DNA from: Streptomyces lydicus
Lineage (GTDB): Bacteria > Actinomycetota > Actinomycetes > Streptomycetales > Streptomycetaceae
Reading direction: 5' to 3'
DNA: 64,000 nucleotides
Assembly (NCBI RefSeq): GCF_004125265.1
Contig: NZ_RDTE01000003.1
Span: 3,782,001 to 3,846,000 of the forward strand
Translations under genes and position numbers: made by a program
The notes under the pieces: generated by a model
The model's input: the letters and a program-made list of their open reading frames with translations, nothing else
Told to the model about the DNA's origin: nothing
Databases searched by the model: none
Part shown: positions 32,895-41,232 of the stretch, piece after piece
How positions within the stretch are numbered: position 1 is the first letter of the stretch
How the letters are laid out: each line of letters starts with the position of its first letter

Positions 32895-33512
32895 ATGGAC
32901 ACGACGACACTGGCGGCTTTCCTGGCAGTGGATCTCCTGCTGGTGTTCACCCCCGGTGCGGACTGGGCCTATGCGATCGGGGCGGGGCTGCGGGACCGGT
33001 CGGTCGTTCCGGCGGTCGCGGGGCTGATAGCCGGGTACGCCGGATACACGCTGCTCGCGGTCGCGGGTCTGGTGGTGATCGTGGCGAGCTCGACGACCCT
33101 GCTCACCGCGCTGACCGTCGCGGGGGCGGGCTACCTGGTGTGGCTCGGCTGCAGCGTGCTGAGGCAGCCGGCCACGTTGACGGCCTCCGGTGCGGCCGTG
33201 GGCTCGTCCCGCTTGCAGATCATGCTCAAGGGGGCCGGTACCAGCGGCCTCAACCCGAAGGCGTTGCTGCTGTACTTCTCGCTGTTCCCGCAGTTCATCG
33301 ACCCGGCGACGGGCTGGCCGGTCGCCGCGCAGACGGGATTGCTCGGCACGCTGCACATGGCCTCGTGCGCCGTCGTCTACCTCGGCGTCGCCGTGCTCGC
33401 CCGGACCGTTTTGAAGACCCGGCCGTCCGCGGCCCGGGCGGTCACCCGGTGCTCCGGCGCCATGATGATCGTCATCGGTGCGCTCCTGCTGGTGGAAAGC
33501 CTGGCAGGCTGA
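32895..33512 (+). CDS. LysE-family amino-acid exporter
   Basis: A 205-aa membrane protein with about six helices. It has the N-terminal LysE/RhtB signature FTPGADWAYAIGAGLRDRS (family GPxxxxxxxxGxxxG) and GTSGLNPKALLLYFSLFPQFI, the conserved N-P-K segment. It is presumably an amino-acid effluxer controlled by the divergent Lrp protein. AGAGAAGGA precedes ATG 32895. The amino acid is not predictable. Confidence 0.9.
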   Translation: MDTTTLAAFLAVDLLLVFTPGADWAYAIGAGLRDRSVVPAVAGLIAGYAGYTLLAVAGLVVIVASSTTLLTALTVAGAGYLVWLGCSVLRQPATLTASGAAVGSSRLQIMLKGAGTSGLNPKALLLYFSLFPQFIDPATGWPVAAQTGLLGTLHMASCAVVYLGVAVLARTVLKTRPSAARAVTRCSGAMMIVIGALLLVESLAG

Positions 33513-33540
33513 CGGGCCCGCCTCCCCCCTCCCGTTCCCC

Positions 33541-33590
33541 ACCGTGATGTCCGCGGGAGGAGAGCACCGTGATACCCGCGGGAGTCGAGC
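33541..33590. repeat. 25-nt tandem duplication
   Basis: ACCGTGAT, two or three variable bases, then CCGCGGGAG is repeated with a 25-nt period (33541-33565, 33566-33590), about 21 of 25 identical. It lies between the convergent LysE and aldo-keto reductase genes. Confidence 0.8.
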
Positions 33591-33633
33591 ACCTGGAAGA
33601 TCAGCACTCTGACGACGGCTGCTCCAGGGCCGG

Positions 33634-34626
33634 TTACCGGTTGACGAAGGTCATGCTGGCCTCGTCGTACCGCGTACCGGCGATCCGGGCGGCCGGCGCC
33701 GTGGCGTCGATCGCGGCGAGTTCTTCGGCGGTCAGCTCGATGGCGAGCGCCCCGAGGTTCTCCTCCAGGTACTTCACCCGGCGCGTTCCGGGGATCGGTA
33801 CGACGTCGTCCCCGCGGTGCTGCACCCAGGCCAGCGCGAGCTGTCCGGCGCTGACGCCCTTCTGCGCGGCGAGCGCGTCCAACTGCTCGACGATGGCCAG
33901 GTTCTGGTCCAGGTTGCCGTCGGCGAAGCGCGGCTGGCTGCGGCGCAGATCGGACTCCGGAAGGCCCTTCACCGAGGTGTAGCGGCCGGTCAGGAAGCCG
34001 CGTCCGAGCGGCGAGAACGGCACCAGGCCGATGCCGAGTTCGCGGCACACCGGGGCGATCTCCTGCTCCAGATCGCGGGTCCACAGCGACCACTCGCTCT
34101 GCAGCGCGGCGATCGGATGCACCGCATGCGCCCGCCGCAGGGTCGCCGCGCTCGCCTCGGACAGCCCGAGGTGCCGCACCTTGCCCGCCGCGACGAGTTC
34201 GGCCATCGCACCGACGGTCTCCTCGATCGGTACGTCGGGGTCGACGCGGTGCTGGTAGTAGAGGTCGATGTGATCGACTCCGAGCCGGCGCAGCGATGCG
34301 TCGCAGGCCTCCCGCACGTAGGCGGCATCGCCACGGATCGCGGTCGGCTCACCGAGCCGGTTGGCGAACCCGAACTTCGTCGCCAGCACCGCCTCGTCCC
34401 GCCGGCCGGCAATGGCGCGGCCTATCAGCTCCTCGTTGTGCCCCGCTCCGTAGAAGTCGGAGGTGTCCAGCAGGCTGACACCGAGGTCGAGCGCCCGGTT
34501 GATGGTCGCGATCGACTGCGCGTCGTCCGATTCCCCGTACCCATGGCTCATCCCCATGCAGCCGAGCCCCTGCGCGGAAACCACCAGCTCGCCGAGGCGA
34601 CGCGACGGGATGTTCATCGTGGTCAT
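33634..34626 (-). CDS. Aldo/keto reductase
   Basis: A 330-aa (alpha/beta)8 NADPH-dependent reductase. Catalytic tetrad positions are visible: Asp in LLDTSDFYG, Tyr in the same motif, Lys in VLATKFGF, and His in DLYYQHRVDP. The C-terminal cofactor segment is VVPIPGTRRVKYLEENLGAL. It starts MTTMNIPSRRLGELVVSAQGLGCMGMSHGYG, the AKR subfamily most like YajO/IolS. No operon partner; the substrate is unknown. Confidence 0.92.
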   Translation of the reverse strand: MTTMNIPSRRLGELVVSAQGLGCMGMSHGYGESDDAQSIATINRALDLGVSLLDTSDFYGAGHNEELIGRAIAGRRDEAVLATKFGFANRLGEPTAIRGDAAYVREACDASLRRLGVDHIDLYYQHRVDPDVPIEETVGAMAELVAAGKVRHLGLSEASAATLRRAHAVHPIAALQSEWSLWTRDLEQEIAPVCRELGIGLVPFSPLGRGFLTGRYTSVKGLPESDLRRSQPRFADGNLDQNLAIVEQLDALAAQKGVSAGQLALAWVQHRGDDVVPIPGTRRVKYLEENLGALAIELTAEELAAIDATAPAARIAGTRYDEASMTFVNR

Positions 34627-34900
34627 GCTGCTGCTACCTCCTGGGCGTATGGCGGACGGACGGACCCGGGGCTTTGAGTTTCTGCCTCTGACGCCCGGCC
34701 GCTGCCCCTCGGCCGCTGACTCTCTGTTTCCGAGTCTCGGCCTCTGGTCCCGTCCTGATTGCTGAATGCTGAACTCCGGGCCCGGTGGCGGGCTTGCGCC
34801 GGAGTCACGTCCCGGACGGTATGAGTTGGAGCGCGCTTCAAGTCAACACGGCGTCGCTGTGGCGCTGGTGGGACTGTCCTCCCTGAGCAGCCGTCCGTCG

Positions 34901-35218
34901 TCAGCCACCGTCGCCCGCTATCGCTCGCAGGGCCTGACAGTGTGCGGCGAAGGCGGTGCGGCCGGTGGACGTCAGGGCGAGCCAGGTGCGTGGGCGCTTG
35001 CCGACATACCCCTTCTTGACGGCGACATAGCCGGCCTTCTCCAGGGTGGCCACCTGCCGGGACAGGACCGAATCGCTGACCTCGACGGTGTCGCGGACAA
35101 AGGCGAACTCGGCCTTTTCGGCAGCCGCGAGAGTCGCCACGATGGAGAAGCGGACCGGTGCGTGTATCACGTCGTCGAGTCCGTGACGCGGATGTGCCCC
35201 GTGATGCGGGTCGGTCAC
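34901..35218 (-). CDS. Winged-helix regulator (MarR/ArsR-like, DNA-binding domain only)
   Basis: A 105-aa protein starting at GTG 35218 (VTDPHHGAHPRHGLDDVIHAP). VRFSIVATLAAAEKAEFAFVRDTVEVSDSVLSRQVATLEKAGYVAVKKG is the winged-helix DNA-binding fold of the small transcriptional regulators (HTH_27/MarR-like) common in actinobacteria. The GTG overlaps the stop of the upstream membrane protein (GTGA), so the two are one operon. The paired AAGTACTT sites at 35682-35715 upstream of the operon are its probable operators. Confidence 0.88.
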   Translation of the reverse strand: MTDPHHGAHPRHGLDDVIHAPVRFSIVATLAAAEKAEFAFVRDTVEVSDSVLSRQVATLEKAGYVAVKKGYVGKRPRTWLALTSTGRTAFAAHCQALRAIAGDGG

Positions 35219-35634
35219 CGCCGGGCCTCCAAGTAAGCGCCTATCAGCCCGGGAAGGGCGACCACCAGTGCGCCGGGAGCCCACCAGGCCAGGGCCCCCG
35301 GGAACCACACAGTGCCAGGGATCATTACAGCGCCGAAGAGCAGTCCCCAGGACGCGAGCATGATGCCTAGCCGCCATCCAAAACCGCGGCGTGCCACCCG
35401 CTGCCGACTCGCATAGACCCCCAGCCCGACGGCGGCGACACACAACAAGCCGCTACCGACCGCCACGCCGTAAGGGCGGTCCAGCAGCCCGACGGAGAGC
35501 AGCTGGGCCGCGGAAGCGCAGCCGTAGATCAGCTGGTACCAGACGTACCACCTCGTGCCGTCCCGCACCGTCGAGCTCAGCTTCCGCGCACGGTCCAGTG
35601 CGGCCGCTGCTTCCTGCGAGGCGTACTCCGCCAT
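35215..35634 (-). CDS. Small four-helix membrane protein, operon partner of winged-helix regulator
   Basis: A 139-aa protein starting MAEYASQEAAAALDRARKLSS, then about four membrane helices (WYQLIYGCASAAQLLSVGLL, GVAVGSGLLCVAAVGLGVYA, LGIMLASWGLLFGAVMIPG, APGALVVALPGLIGAYL). The N-terminal amphipathic helix followed by VRDGTRWYVWYQ is seen in many actinobacterial proteins paired with a small HTH regulator. GGGGGGAC precedes ATG 35634. The function is unknown. Confidence 0.85.
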   Translation of the reverse strand: MAEYASQEAAAALDRARKLSSTVRDGTRWYVWYQLIYGCASAAQLLSVGLLDRPYGVAVGSGLLCVAAVGLGVYASRQRVARRGFGWRLGIMLASWGLLFGAVMIPGTVWFPGALAWWAPGALVVALPGLIGAYLEARR

Positions 35635-35681
35635 GTCGTCCCCCCGACAACTGATGCTGCTCCGACTCTCCGCATTCAGCG

Positions 35682-35715
35682 TGACAAGTACTTTCCGATA
35701 TGACAAGTACTTTCC
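35682..35715 (-). promoter_or_regulatory. Paired operator, TGACAAGTACTTTCC twice
   Basis: TGACAAGTACTTTCC occurs at 35682-35696 and again at 35701-35715, a 19-bp period. Each copy holds the self-complementary core AAGTACTT. They lie 48-81 nt before the ATG of the membrane protein/regulator operon, as expected for autoregulation by the winged-helix protein. Confidence 0.7.
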
Positions 35716-36003
35716 AGCCATTCGCCGTCGAGGCGAACTCCCCTCCTCCCGCGAGCCGTTGCTCTGCTGTTTTCTTGCTCCGCCTCGGCGCTCCGTCACC
35801 CGGCCGCGGCCGCCCACCTGTGCGCCCTGATCCAGGTCAGGTAATGTGGCGCCCCCAGTAGTGGACCGACCCAGGAGGTGAGACCGATTCCCCGCCAGAT
35901 CAGGCAGGCGCTCCCGGCTCACGCTCCCGCGGTCCCCTCGACGCAGGTGACCGCCCGACACAGGTGAACCCGGGAAGCGCCGTCGGCGCCCCGAAAGGCT
36001 CAC

Positions 36004-36951
36004 ATGTCGTCGTTTCAGATGTCGCCCCATCCGTCACCGCTTTCCTCCCTCTCCCCTTCTCCCTCCCCGGCCGCCGTTTCCGCGCCGCTCTCCCGTTCCG
36101 CCGTCGTCACCACGCTGCGCGCCGCCGGCTGTGTCTTCGCCGAGGACGAGGCGGAACTGCTCCTGTCCACCGCGCAGACGGCGGACGAGCTGGCCGCGAT
36201 GGTGGAGCGGCGCGCCTTCGGCCTGCCGCTGGAACACGTCGTCGGCTGGGCGGAGTTCCACGGACGGCGGATCACCGTCGATCCCGGGGTCTTCGTACCG
36301 CGCCGCCGCACCGAGTTCCTGGTGGACCAGGCAATCGGCCTCGGTCTGCGGACCGCCGAGCGCACCGGGCGGCCCACGGTCGTCGTCGATCTGTGCTGCG
36401 GATCGGGCGCGGTGGGCGCGGTACTGGCGGCGGCCCTTCACCGGGTCGAGCTCTACGCCGCCGATATCGAGCCCGCCGCGGTGCGCTGCGCCCGCCGCAA
36501 CATCACCGAGGCCGGGGGCCGGGCCTACGAGGGCGACCTCTTCGACGCGCTCCCCGCCGGGCTCCGGGGCCGTATCGACATCCTGGTGGCCAACGTTCCC
36601 TACGTACCGACCGAGGAGGTCGGGCTGTTGCCGCCCGAGGCCCGCGAGTTCGAGCCGCTGGTGGCGCTCGACGGCGGTGCGGACGGGCTCGACGTCCTGC
36701 GGCGGGTGACCGCGGCGGCCCCGCAGTGGCTGGCGCCCGGGGGCCATCTGCTGGCCGAGACGAGCGAGCACCAGGCACCGGAGGCCGTCGAGGCCTTCAC
36801 CCGCAACGGGCTGCGCCCCCGGGTGGCCGAGTCCGACGAGCTCTACGCCACGGTCGTCACAGGAACCCGGGAACCTGAGCCCGGTGCCTCCTGCCTCCCG
36901 GACACCGCCACCCCCTGCTTGCCCACCACTCCGCCTCGCTCGAAGGCCTGA
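36004..36951 (+). CDS. PrmC-related protein N5-glutamine methyltransferase
   Basis: A 315-aa protein of the HemK/PrmC-related class. Motif I is VVVDLCCGSGAVGAVLA, followed by ELYAADIEPAAVRCARRN. The catalytic NPPY motif reads NVPYVPTEEV, so the second position is Val instead of Pro, a variant known in this PrmC-related subfamily. The N-terminal 30 residues are Ser/Pro-rich and variable; the segment LPLEHVVGWAEFHGRRI is the PrmC N-terminal hallmark. The target protein is not known. ATG 36004 follows GAAAGG. It overlaps a small ORF at its end. Confidence 0.85.
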   Translation: MSSFQMSPHPSPLSSLSPSPSPAAVSAPLSRSAVVTTLRAAGCVFAEDEAELLLSTAQTADELAAMVERRAFGLPLEHVVGWAEFHGRRITVDPGVFVPRRRTEFLVDQAIGLGLRTAERTGRPTVVVDLCCGSGAVGAVLAAALHRVELYAADIEPAAVRCARRNITEAGGRAYEGDLFDALPAGLRGRIDILVANVPYVPTEEVGLLPPEAREFEPLVALDGGADGLDVLRRVTAAAPQWLAPGGHLLAETSEHQAPEAVEAFTRNGLRPRVAESDELYATVVTGTREPEPGASCLPDTATPCLPTTPPRSKA

Positions 36952-37082
36952 TGCGCCGAGGCGATGCCCGCCAGCGGATCGACGCCGTCGTCACCCAATG
37001 GCTCACCACGCTCGAAAGACCGCGCGGCCGGAAGCTCGACGAGGACCAGGACGGCCAGGGGCGTCTCCACCAGTCCCCCTGA
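36951..37082 (+). CDS. Possible 43-aa protein translationally coupled to the methyltransferase
   Basis: ATG 36951 overlaps the methyltransferase stop (TGATG). The 43-aa product MRRGDARQRIDAVVTQWLTTL... is hydrophilic, with one possible helix. I do not recognise it. Coupling and length make it plausible, but it could be chance or a decayed fragment. Confidence 0.3.
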   Translation: MRRGDARQRIDAVVTQWLTTLERPRGRKLDEDQDGQGRLHQSP

Positions 37083-37124
37083 TCCCCTGGCCGCTGATCC
37101 CCTGGTCGCCTGGCCCCTGATCCC

Positions 37125-38345
37125 CTAATCCACGGCGGCGGGTTCCGGCAAGGCACCCGGACCCGTGCCAGGGACAGCCGGCCGTCGCTCCTCACGCCGA
37201 CCCAGCGCCGCAAGCGTCAGGGTCACCATGACCGATCCGGCCGCCAGCAGCGTCATCGCCGTGGCCGGGGAGGTCAGTTGGGCCAGCGTGCCCGCCAGGG
37301 CCGCGCCGACGCCCTGCAGGGTGGACATACCGACGAAGTGCAGGCCGAGGGCCTGGCCCGCGAGGTCGTCGGGGGTGAGGGACATCAGGCGTTCCTGCAG
37401 GACCAGGCTCGCGGCGAAGCCGACGGCGGCAACGGCGGCGGCCACGGCCGACAGCGCCACTCCCGGGCGCAGGAAGAAGAACAGGTACGGCGCCGCCAGC
37501 AGCAGGCGCAGCGGGACCGCGAGGCGGGGGCGCCACGCGGGCGGCACCAGGCGGCCCACCGTCACATCGCCCACGAACATGCCCAGCGCCCCGCACGCGA
37601 ACAGCGTCCCGGCCGCCCCGGGGGCGTAGGAGACGAAGAGCGAATCGCAGCCGACCACCAGGCCGTTGGGGATCCACAGGCCCAGGTATGTCAGCCGGCG
37701 GGGGCGCGAGGACCACAGGAGGGCGTTGGTGCGCCAGGTCGCCGCAACGGACGGGCGGCCGGAGAAGCGCGGCGGGCGAGCCGTGAGGCCGAGGCGGGTA
37801 ACGAAGGCCGACAGCACGTACAGCGCCGCCGCCAGGAGCAGGCACGTCCTCGGTGCCAGGAGCGCCAGCAGCGCGCCGCCCGTCGCGAAACCGGCCACCT
37901 GCATCAGGCCCCAGAGCATGTTGTACACGGAACGGCCCAGGACATAGCCACCCTTCGGCAGGATGTCGTTGAGCAGGCCCGCGCGCACGCCTCCGCCCAG
38001 GGAGGCGATCAGGCCCTGCGCCAGTACGACGGCGAAGACCGCCCCGACCGGCAGACCGGGCAGTGCGAGCACCGCCGTACCGGTCGCGAAGGCGAGGGAG
38101 AGGCCGGAAAGGGCCGCGCGCGGGGGCAGGCGGTCGGCGGCCGAGAGCAGGAACACGGCTCCCAGCACCTGCGCCAGTTGCGGGCCGAACATGCTCACCG
38201 CCGACAGGAGCGGGGAGCCGGTGGCCCGGAAGACCAGCGTGCCGAGGGCCAGGCCGCCGATCGTCTGGGCCGCGGCATGGGCGGCGAAGGAGAGCAGGTA
38301 CGGGGTGAACTCCGGGGTGCGGAACAGGGTGCGGTAGCTGCGCAT
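37125..38345 (-). CDS. MFS transporter
   Basis: A 406-aa protein with about twelve membrane helices and no large loops, starting MRSYRTLFRTPEFTPYLLSFAAHAAAQTIGGLALGTLVFRATGSPLLSAV. It resembles MFS drug-exporter proteins with a DHA1-like layout (RNILPKGGYVLGRSV-type segments near the middle loop). It is divergent from an ArsR-type regulator (69-nt gap), suggesting regulation by that protein. The substrate is unknown. Confidence 0.9.
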   Translation of the reverse strand: MRSYRTLFRTPEFTPYLLSFAAHAAAQTIGGLALGTLVFRATGSPLLSAVSMFGPQLAQVLGAVFLLSAADRLPPRAALSGLSLAFATGTAVLALPGLPVGAVFAVVLAQGLIASLGGGVRAGLLNDILPKGGYVLGRSVYNMLWGLMQVAGFATGGALLALLAPRTCLLLAAALYVLSAFVTRLGLTARPPRFSGRPSVAATWRTNALLWSSRPRRLTYLGLWIPNGLVVGCDSLFVSYAPGAAGTLFACGALGMFVGDVTVGRLVPPAWRPRLAVPLRLLLAAPYLFFFLRPGVALSAVAAAVAAVGFAASLVLQERLMSLTPDDLAGQALGLHFVGMSTLQGVGAALAGTLAQLTSPATAMTLLAAGSVMVTLTLAALGRREERRPAVPGTGPGALPEPAAVD

Positions 38346-38414
38346 GTGTCGGAGTCTCGAAGCGGCGCGGGGGCTGTGGTTATTGTTTCGCCGACACGCG
38401 AAAGGTCGTCCCGC

Positions 38415-39413
38415 ATGGGCTTATGGCAGATCGACACCGACACCCTCGCCCGGAGCCGGTTCGTGCTCTCGCCGTTCGCCGAGACCTTCGCGAGCCTGAA
38501 ACTGCTGTACGCGGGGACCGGCGCCCACCCGGGCGAAGAGGCCTGGCTGCGCGCCCATCTGCCCGGCTACCGCGCGCGCCTCGCGGCCGACCCGGTGACC
38601 GCGCCGCTGGTGCGGGCGGCCCTCGGCACGTCCTGGATCGCCGACTTCATCTGCCCCACCTCGTGCGTCGGGGAGAGTTTCGAGGAGAGCGTGGCCCGGG
38701 TGCGGGCGGCCGGGGCCGGGCAGGCGCGCGCCGACCTCCGGGTGTCCCTCCGGGGGCCGCTCCCCGCCGCCCTGGAGCGGGATGACCTGCCCGAACGGGC
38801 GACCGCGCTGCTCACGTACGTCTGGGAAGAGACCGTACGGCCGTACTGGGAGCATCGGCGGCGCATCCTGGAGGCCGACATGGTCGCGCGGACCACGCGG
38901 GTGAGCCAGGGCGGCTGGGCGGCCGTGCTGGACGACCTGCGGCCGGGGACGCGGTGGCTCGGGGAGAGCCGGTTCCAGGTCAACCTGAACGCGTATCCGC
39001 CGCGGGAGGTCGCCGCCGGGGCCGAGCTGCTGTTCATGCCGGTGACGCCGAGGGCCGGGTGGGTGTCGTGGGAGGCGCGGGAGCGGTACGCCGTCGTCTA
39101 CCCCTGCCTCGGGGTGCTCGCCGAGGACCACGACCGACGCCCCGTCCCGTCCGGCCTCGGGGCGCTCATCGGACCCGCCCGGGCCCGATTGCTGGTGCTG
39201 CTCGGGACTCCCCTGAGCACGACCCAGCTGGTCGCCCTGACCGGGCAGGGGCTGGGGTCGGTCGGGCGGCACCTGCGGGTGCTGCTGGACGCGGGGCTGG
39301 TGGGGCGACGGAGGGCCGGGCGGTCGGTGCTGTACGCGCGGACGGCGGCCGGGGACGTCCTCGTGGAGGCATCGCGGGGGCCGGGACGGGCGACCGGGGC
39401 CGGTAGCCGGTAG
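38415..39413 (+). CDS. ArsR-type winged-helix regulator with DUF5937-like N-terminus
   Basis: A 332-aa protein starting MGLWQIDTDTLARSRFVLSPFAETFASLKLLYAG, the N-terminus common to large actinobacterial ArsR-like regulators. The C-terminal ~80 residues are a winged helix: ALIGPARARLLVLLGTPLSTTQLVALTGQGLGSVGRHLRVLLDAGLVGRRRAGRSVLYAR. No metal-binding Cys pair is visible, so the signal is probably a small molecule. It is divergent from the MFS gene and likely its repressor. Confidence 0.88.
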   Translation: MGLWQIDTDTLARSRFVLSPFAETFASLKLLYAGTGAHPGEEAWLRAHLPGYRARLAADPVTAPLVRAALGTSWIADFICPTSCVGESFEESVARVRAAGAGQARADLRVSLRGPLPAALERDDLPERATALLTYVWEETVRPYWEHRRRILEADMVARTTRVSQGGWAAVLDDLRPGTRWLGESRFQVNLNAYPPREVAAGAELLFMPVTPRAGWVSWEARERYAVVYPCLGVLAEDHDRRPVPSGLGALIGPARARLLVLLGTPLSTTQLVALTGQGLGSVGRHLRVLLDAGLVGRRRAGRSVLYARTAAGDVLVEASRGPGRATGAGSR

Positions 39414-39533
39414 CCGGTAGCCCATGACATCTTTCGCGCCCGGTCCCCCTCGGCCCACCTCCACACCCCCACCCGCACCACTCCTGCTAGCACCGCGCTT
39501 GCAATAGTTAGCACTTCCCGGCACCATCGAGGT

Positions 39534-39980
39534 ATGGCATCACTCAACGTCGGCAATCTCGGCGAGTTCCTGCGGGAGCAGCGGCGCACGGCGCAGCTGA
39601 GTCTGCGGCAGCTCGCGGATGCCGCCGGGGTGTCCAACCCGTACCTCAGCCAGATCGAGCGCGGTCTGCGCAAGCCGAGCGCGGAGATTCTGCAGCAGCT
39701 CGCCAAGGCGCTGCGGATATCCGCCGAGACGCTGTACGTCCAGGCCGGGATTCTGGACGAACGGCAGGGTCTGGACGGGGTCGAGGTACAGACCGCGATA
39801 CTCACCGACCCGGCGCTGAACGAGAGACAGAAGCAGGTCCTGCTGCAGATCTACGAGTCCTTCCGCAAGGAGAACGGGCTCGGGAGCGGCGGCAAGGACA
39901 CCGCTGTGAGCGGACCTGAGGACGGGCGCGACACGGACTCCCTCGAGACAGAGGCCGACGGCGGCCCGCACGCCACCTGA
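39534..39980 (+). CDS. XRE-family regulator upstream of the HbhA-like gene
   Basis: A 148-aa protein with an N-terminal Cro/C1 helix-turn-helix (LGEFLREQRRTAQLSLRQLADAAGVSNPYLSQIERGLRKPSAEIL) and an acidic tail (GPEDGRDTDSLETEADGG). It resembles mycobacterial Rv0474, which sits immediately before hbhA. The 33-nt spacing to the next gene suggests an operon. It may autoregulate; no operator was identified. Confidence 0.9.
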   Translation: MASLNVGNLGEFLREQRRTAQLSLRQLADAAGVSNPYLSQIERGLRKPSAEILQQLAKALRISAETLYVQAGILDERQGLDGVEVQTAILTDPALNERQKQVLLQIYESFRKENGLGSGGKDTAVSGPEDGRDTDSLETEADGGPHAT

Positions 39981-40013
39981 GCAACCGATTTCGTTTCCAG
40001 GAGGAATAACGTC

Positions 40014-40661
40014 ATGGCCATCAACACCGATGACCTCCGCAAGGCCCTGACCGACGCGACCCCGCTGTACGCCCTGGCCGGCACCGTCGACCTGGCTGCC
40101 GAGAAGCTCGGCGAGGTGCCGCAGTTCGTCGAGAAGATCCGGATCGAGGCGCCCAAGCGCTTCGAGTCCGTCCGCAGCACCGACCCCAAGGACGTCCAGG
40201 CCCTGGTCACCAAGCAGGCCAAGGACGCCAAGGAGAAGCTGACCGAGCTGCTGGGCTCGCTGGACGGTGACATCAAGAAGGTCCGCGACCAGGCGCAGGA
40301 GCTGGCGCTGCAGGGCGTGGGCCGCGCGGCCGAGGCCGTCGTGAAGACCCGTGAGGGGTACGAGGAGCTGGCCGAGCGCGGTCGTGGCGCGGTGGCGACC
40401 TGGCGCGGCGAGGCCGCCGACCAGGTCGAGGACCTCGCGGTGGCGATCGAGCCGGAGCCGGCGCCGAAGCAGGCGGGCAAGAGCGGGGCGAAGGCCCAGA
40501 CCGCCACGGGGACGAAGAACCAGGCCACGAACGGCACCAAGGCCGAGACCAAGGCCACCCCCTCGGCGCAGCCCAAGCCGGCCACGGCGAAGAAGCCCGT
40601 CGCGCAGCGCAAGCCGGCCACGGCGCCGGCGAAGAAGAGCACCCCGCCGTCCGCCAAGTGA
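40014..40661 (+). CDS. HbhA-like (heparin-binding haemagglutinin-like) protein
   Basis: A 215-aa protein. Residues 1-135 are a long amphipathic coiled-coil (INTDDLRKALTDATPLYALAGTVDLAAEKLGEVPQFVEKI, followed by repeated KDAKEKL/KKVRDQAQE segments). Residues 150-215 form a low-complexity Lys/Ala/Pro/Thr tail, analogous to the lysine-rich heparin-binding tail of mycobacterial HbhA. In saprophytic Streptomyces a surface or lipid-inclusion role is more likely than host adhesion. GGAGGAAT precedes ATG 40014. A hairpin terminator follows. Confidence 0.87.
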   Translation: MAINTDDLRKALTDATPLYALAGTVDLAAEKLGEVPQFVEKIRIEAPKRFESVRSTDPKDVQALVTKQAKDAKEKLTELLGSLDGDIKKVRDQAQELALQGVGRAAEAVVKTREGYEELAERGRGAVATWRGEAADQVEDLAVAIEPEPAPKQAGKSGAKAQTATGTKNQATNGTKAETKATPSAQPKPATAKKPVAQRKPATAPAKKSTPPSAK

Positions 40662-40682
40662 GGACACCGGGCGCACACCACG

Positions 40683-40712
40683 CGGCGAAGTGAGCCCGCT
40701 CACTTTTCGCCG
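40683..40712 (+). terminator. Hairpin terminator after HbhA-like gene
   Basis: CGGCGAAGTGAGC pairs with GCTCAC and TTCGCCG across a short bulge, with a T-run inside the 3' arm. It lies 22 nt past the stop codon. Confidence 0.65.
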
Positions 40713-40848
40713 AGGTCCCCGTTTCACCGGCCGGGCCGGGCACACTTCGGGTGCCCGGCCCGTTGTCCGGGTACGGTGGGGCCGCACGGGCGGCCGTCGG
40801 GCCGCCGCAGACCGAGACGACACGACTGGCGAACGGGCGGTGCAAGGC

Positions 40849-41196
40849 GTGCTGATTTACGGGTTCCAGAGCATTCTGAGCTGGGTGCAGCTCGCCCTGG
40901 GCGTCTATGCCGCCGTGATGCTGATCGACGCCGCGGTGCGCCGCGAGGACGCCTATCGCGCCGCGAGCAAGCAGACCAAGGGCATGTGGCTGATCTTCCT
41001 CGCCCTGGCCACGGCGCTGCTGTTCATTCTCCCGATCATGTCGTTCCTGCCGATCATCGGCGTGATCGCAGTGATCGTCTACACCGTCGACGTACGTCCG
41101 GCGCTCCGGGAGGTCACCGGAGGCGGCGGCCGCGGGCCCCGGCGCGGGGGCTCCAGCTCGGACGGGCCGTACGGGCCGTACAACGGCGGGCACTGA
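40849..41196 (+). CDS. DUF2516 membrane protein
   Basis: A protein of about 115 aa from GTG 40849 (VLIYGFQSILSWVQLALGVYAAVMLIDAAVRREDAYRAASKQTKGMWLIF). It has two or three membrane helices and a Gly/Ser/Arg-rich tail ending DGPYGPYNGGH. The REDAYRAASKQTK loop is typical of DUF2516 and of mycobacterial Rv0476. It completes the conserved XRE-HbhA-DUF2516 order. GTG 40840 is an alternative start. The function is unknown. Confidence 0.85.
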   Translation: MLIYGFQSILSWVQLALGVYAAVMLIDAAVRREDAYRAASKQTKGMWLIFLALATALLFILPIMSFLPIIGVIAVIVYTVDVRPALREVTGGGGRGPRRGGSSSDGPYGPYNGGH

Positions 41197-41232
41197 GCGG
41201 GCCGGGAGGCCGCCGGCCGCCGATGCCCCTCG

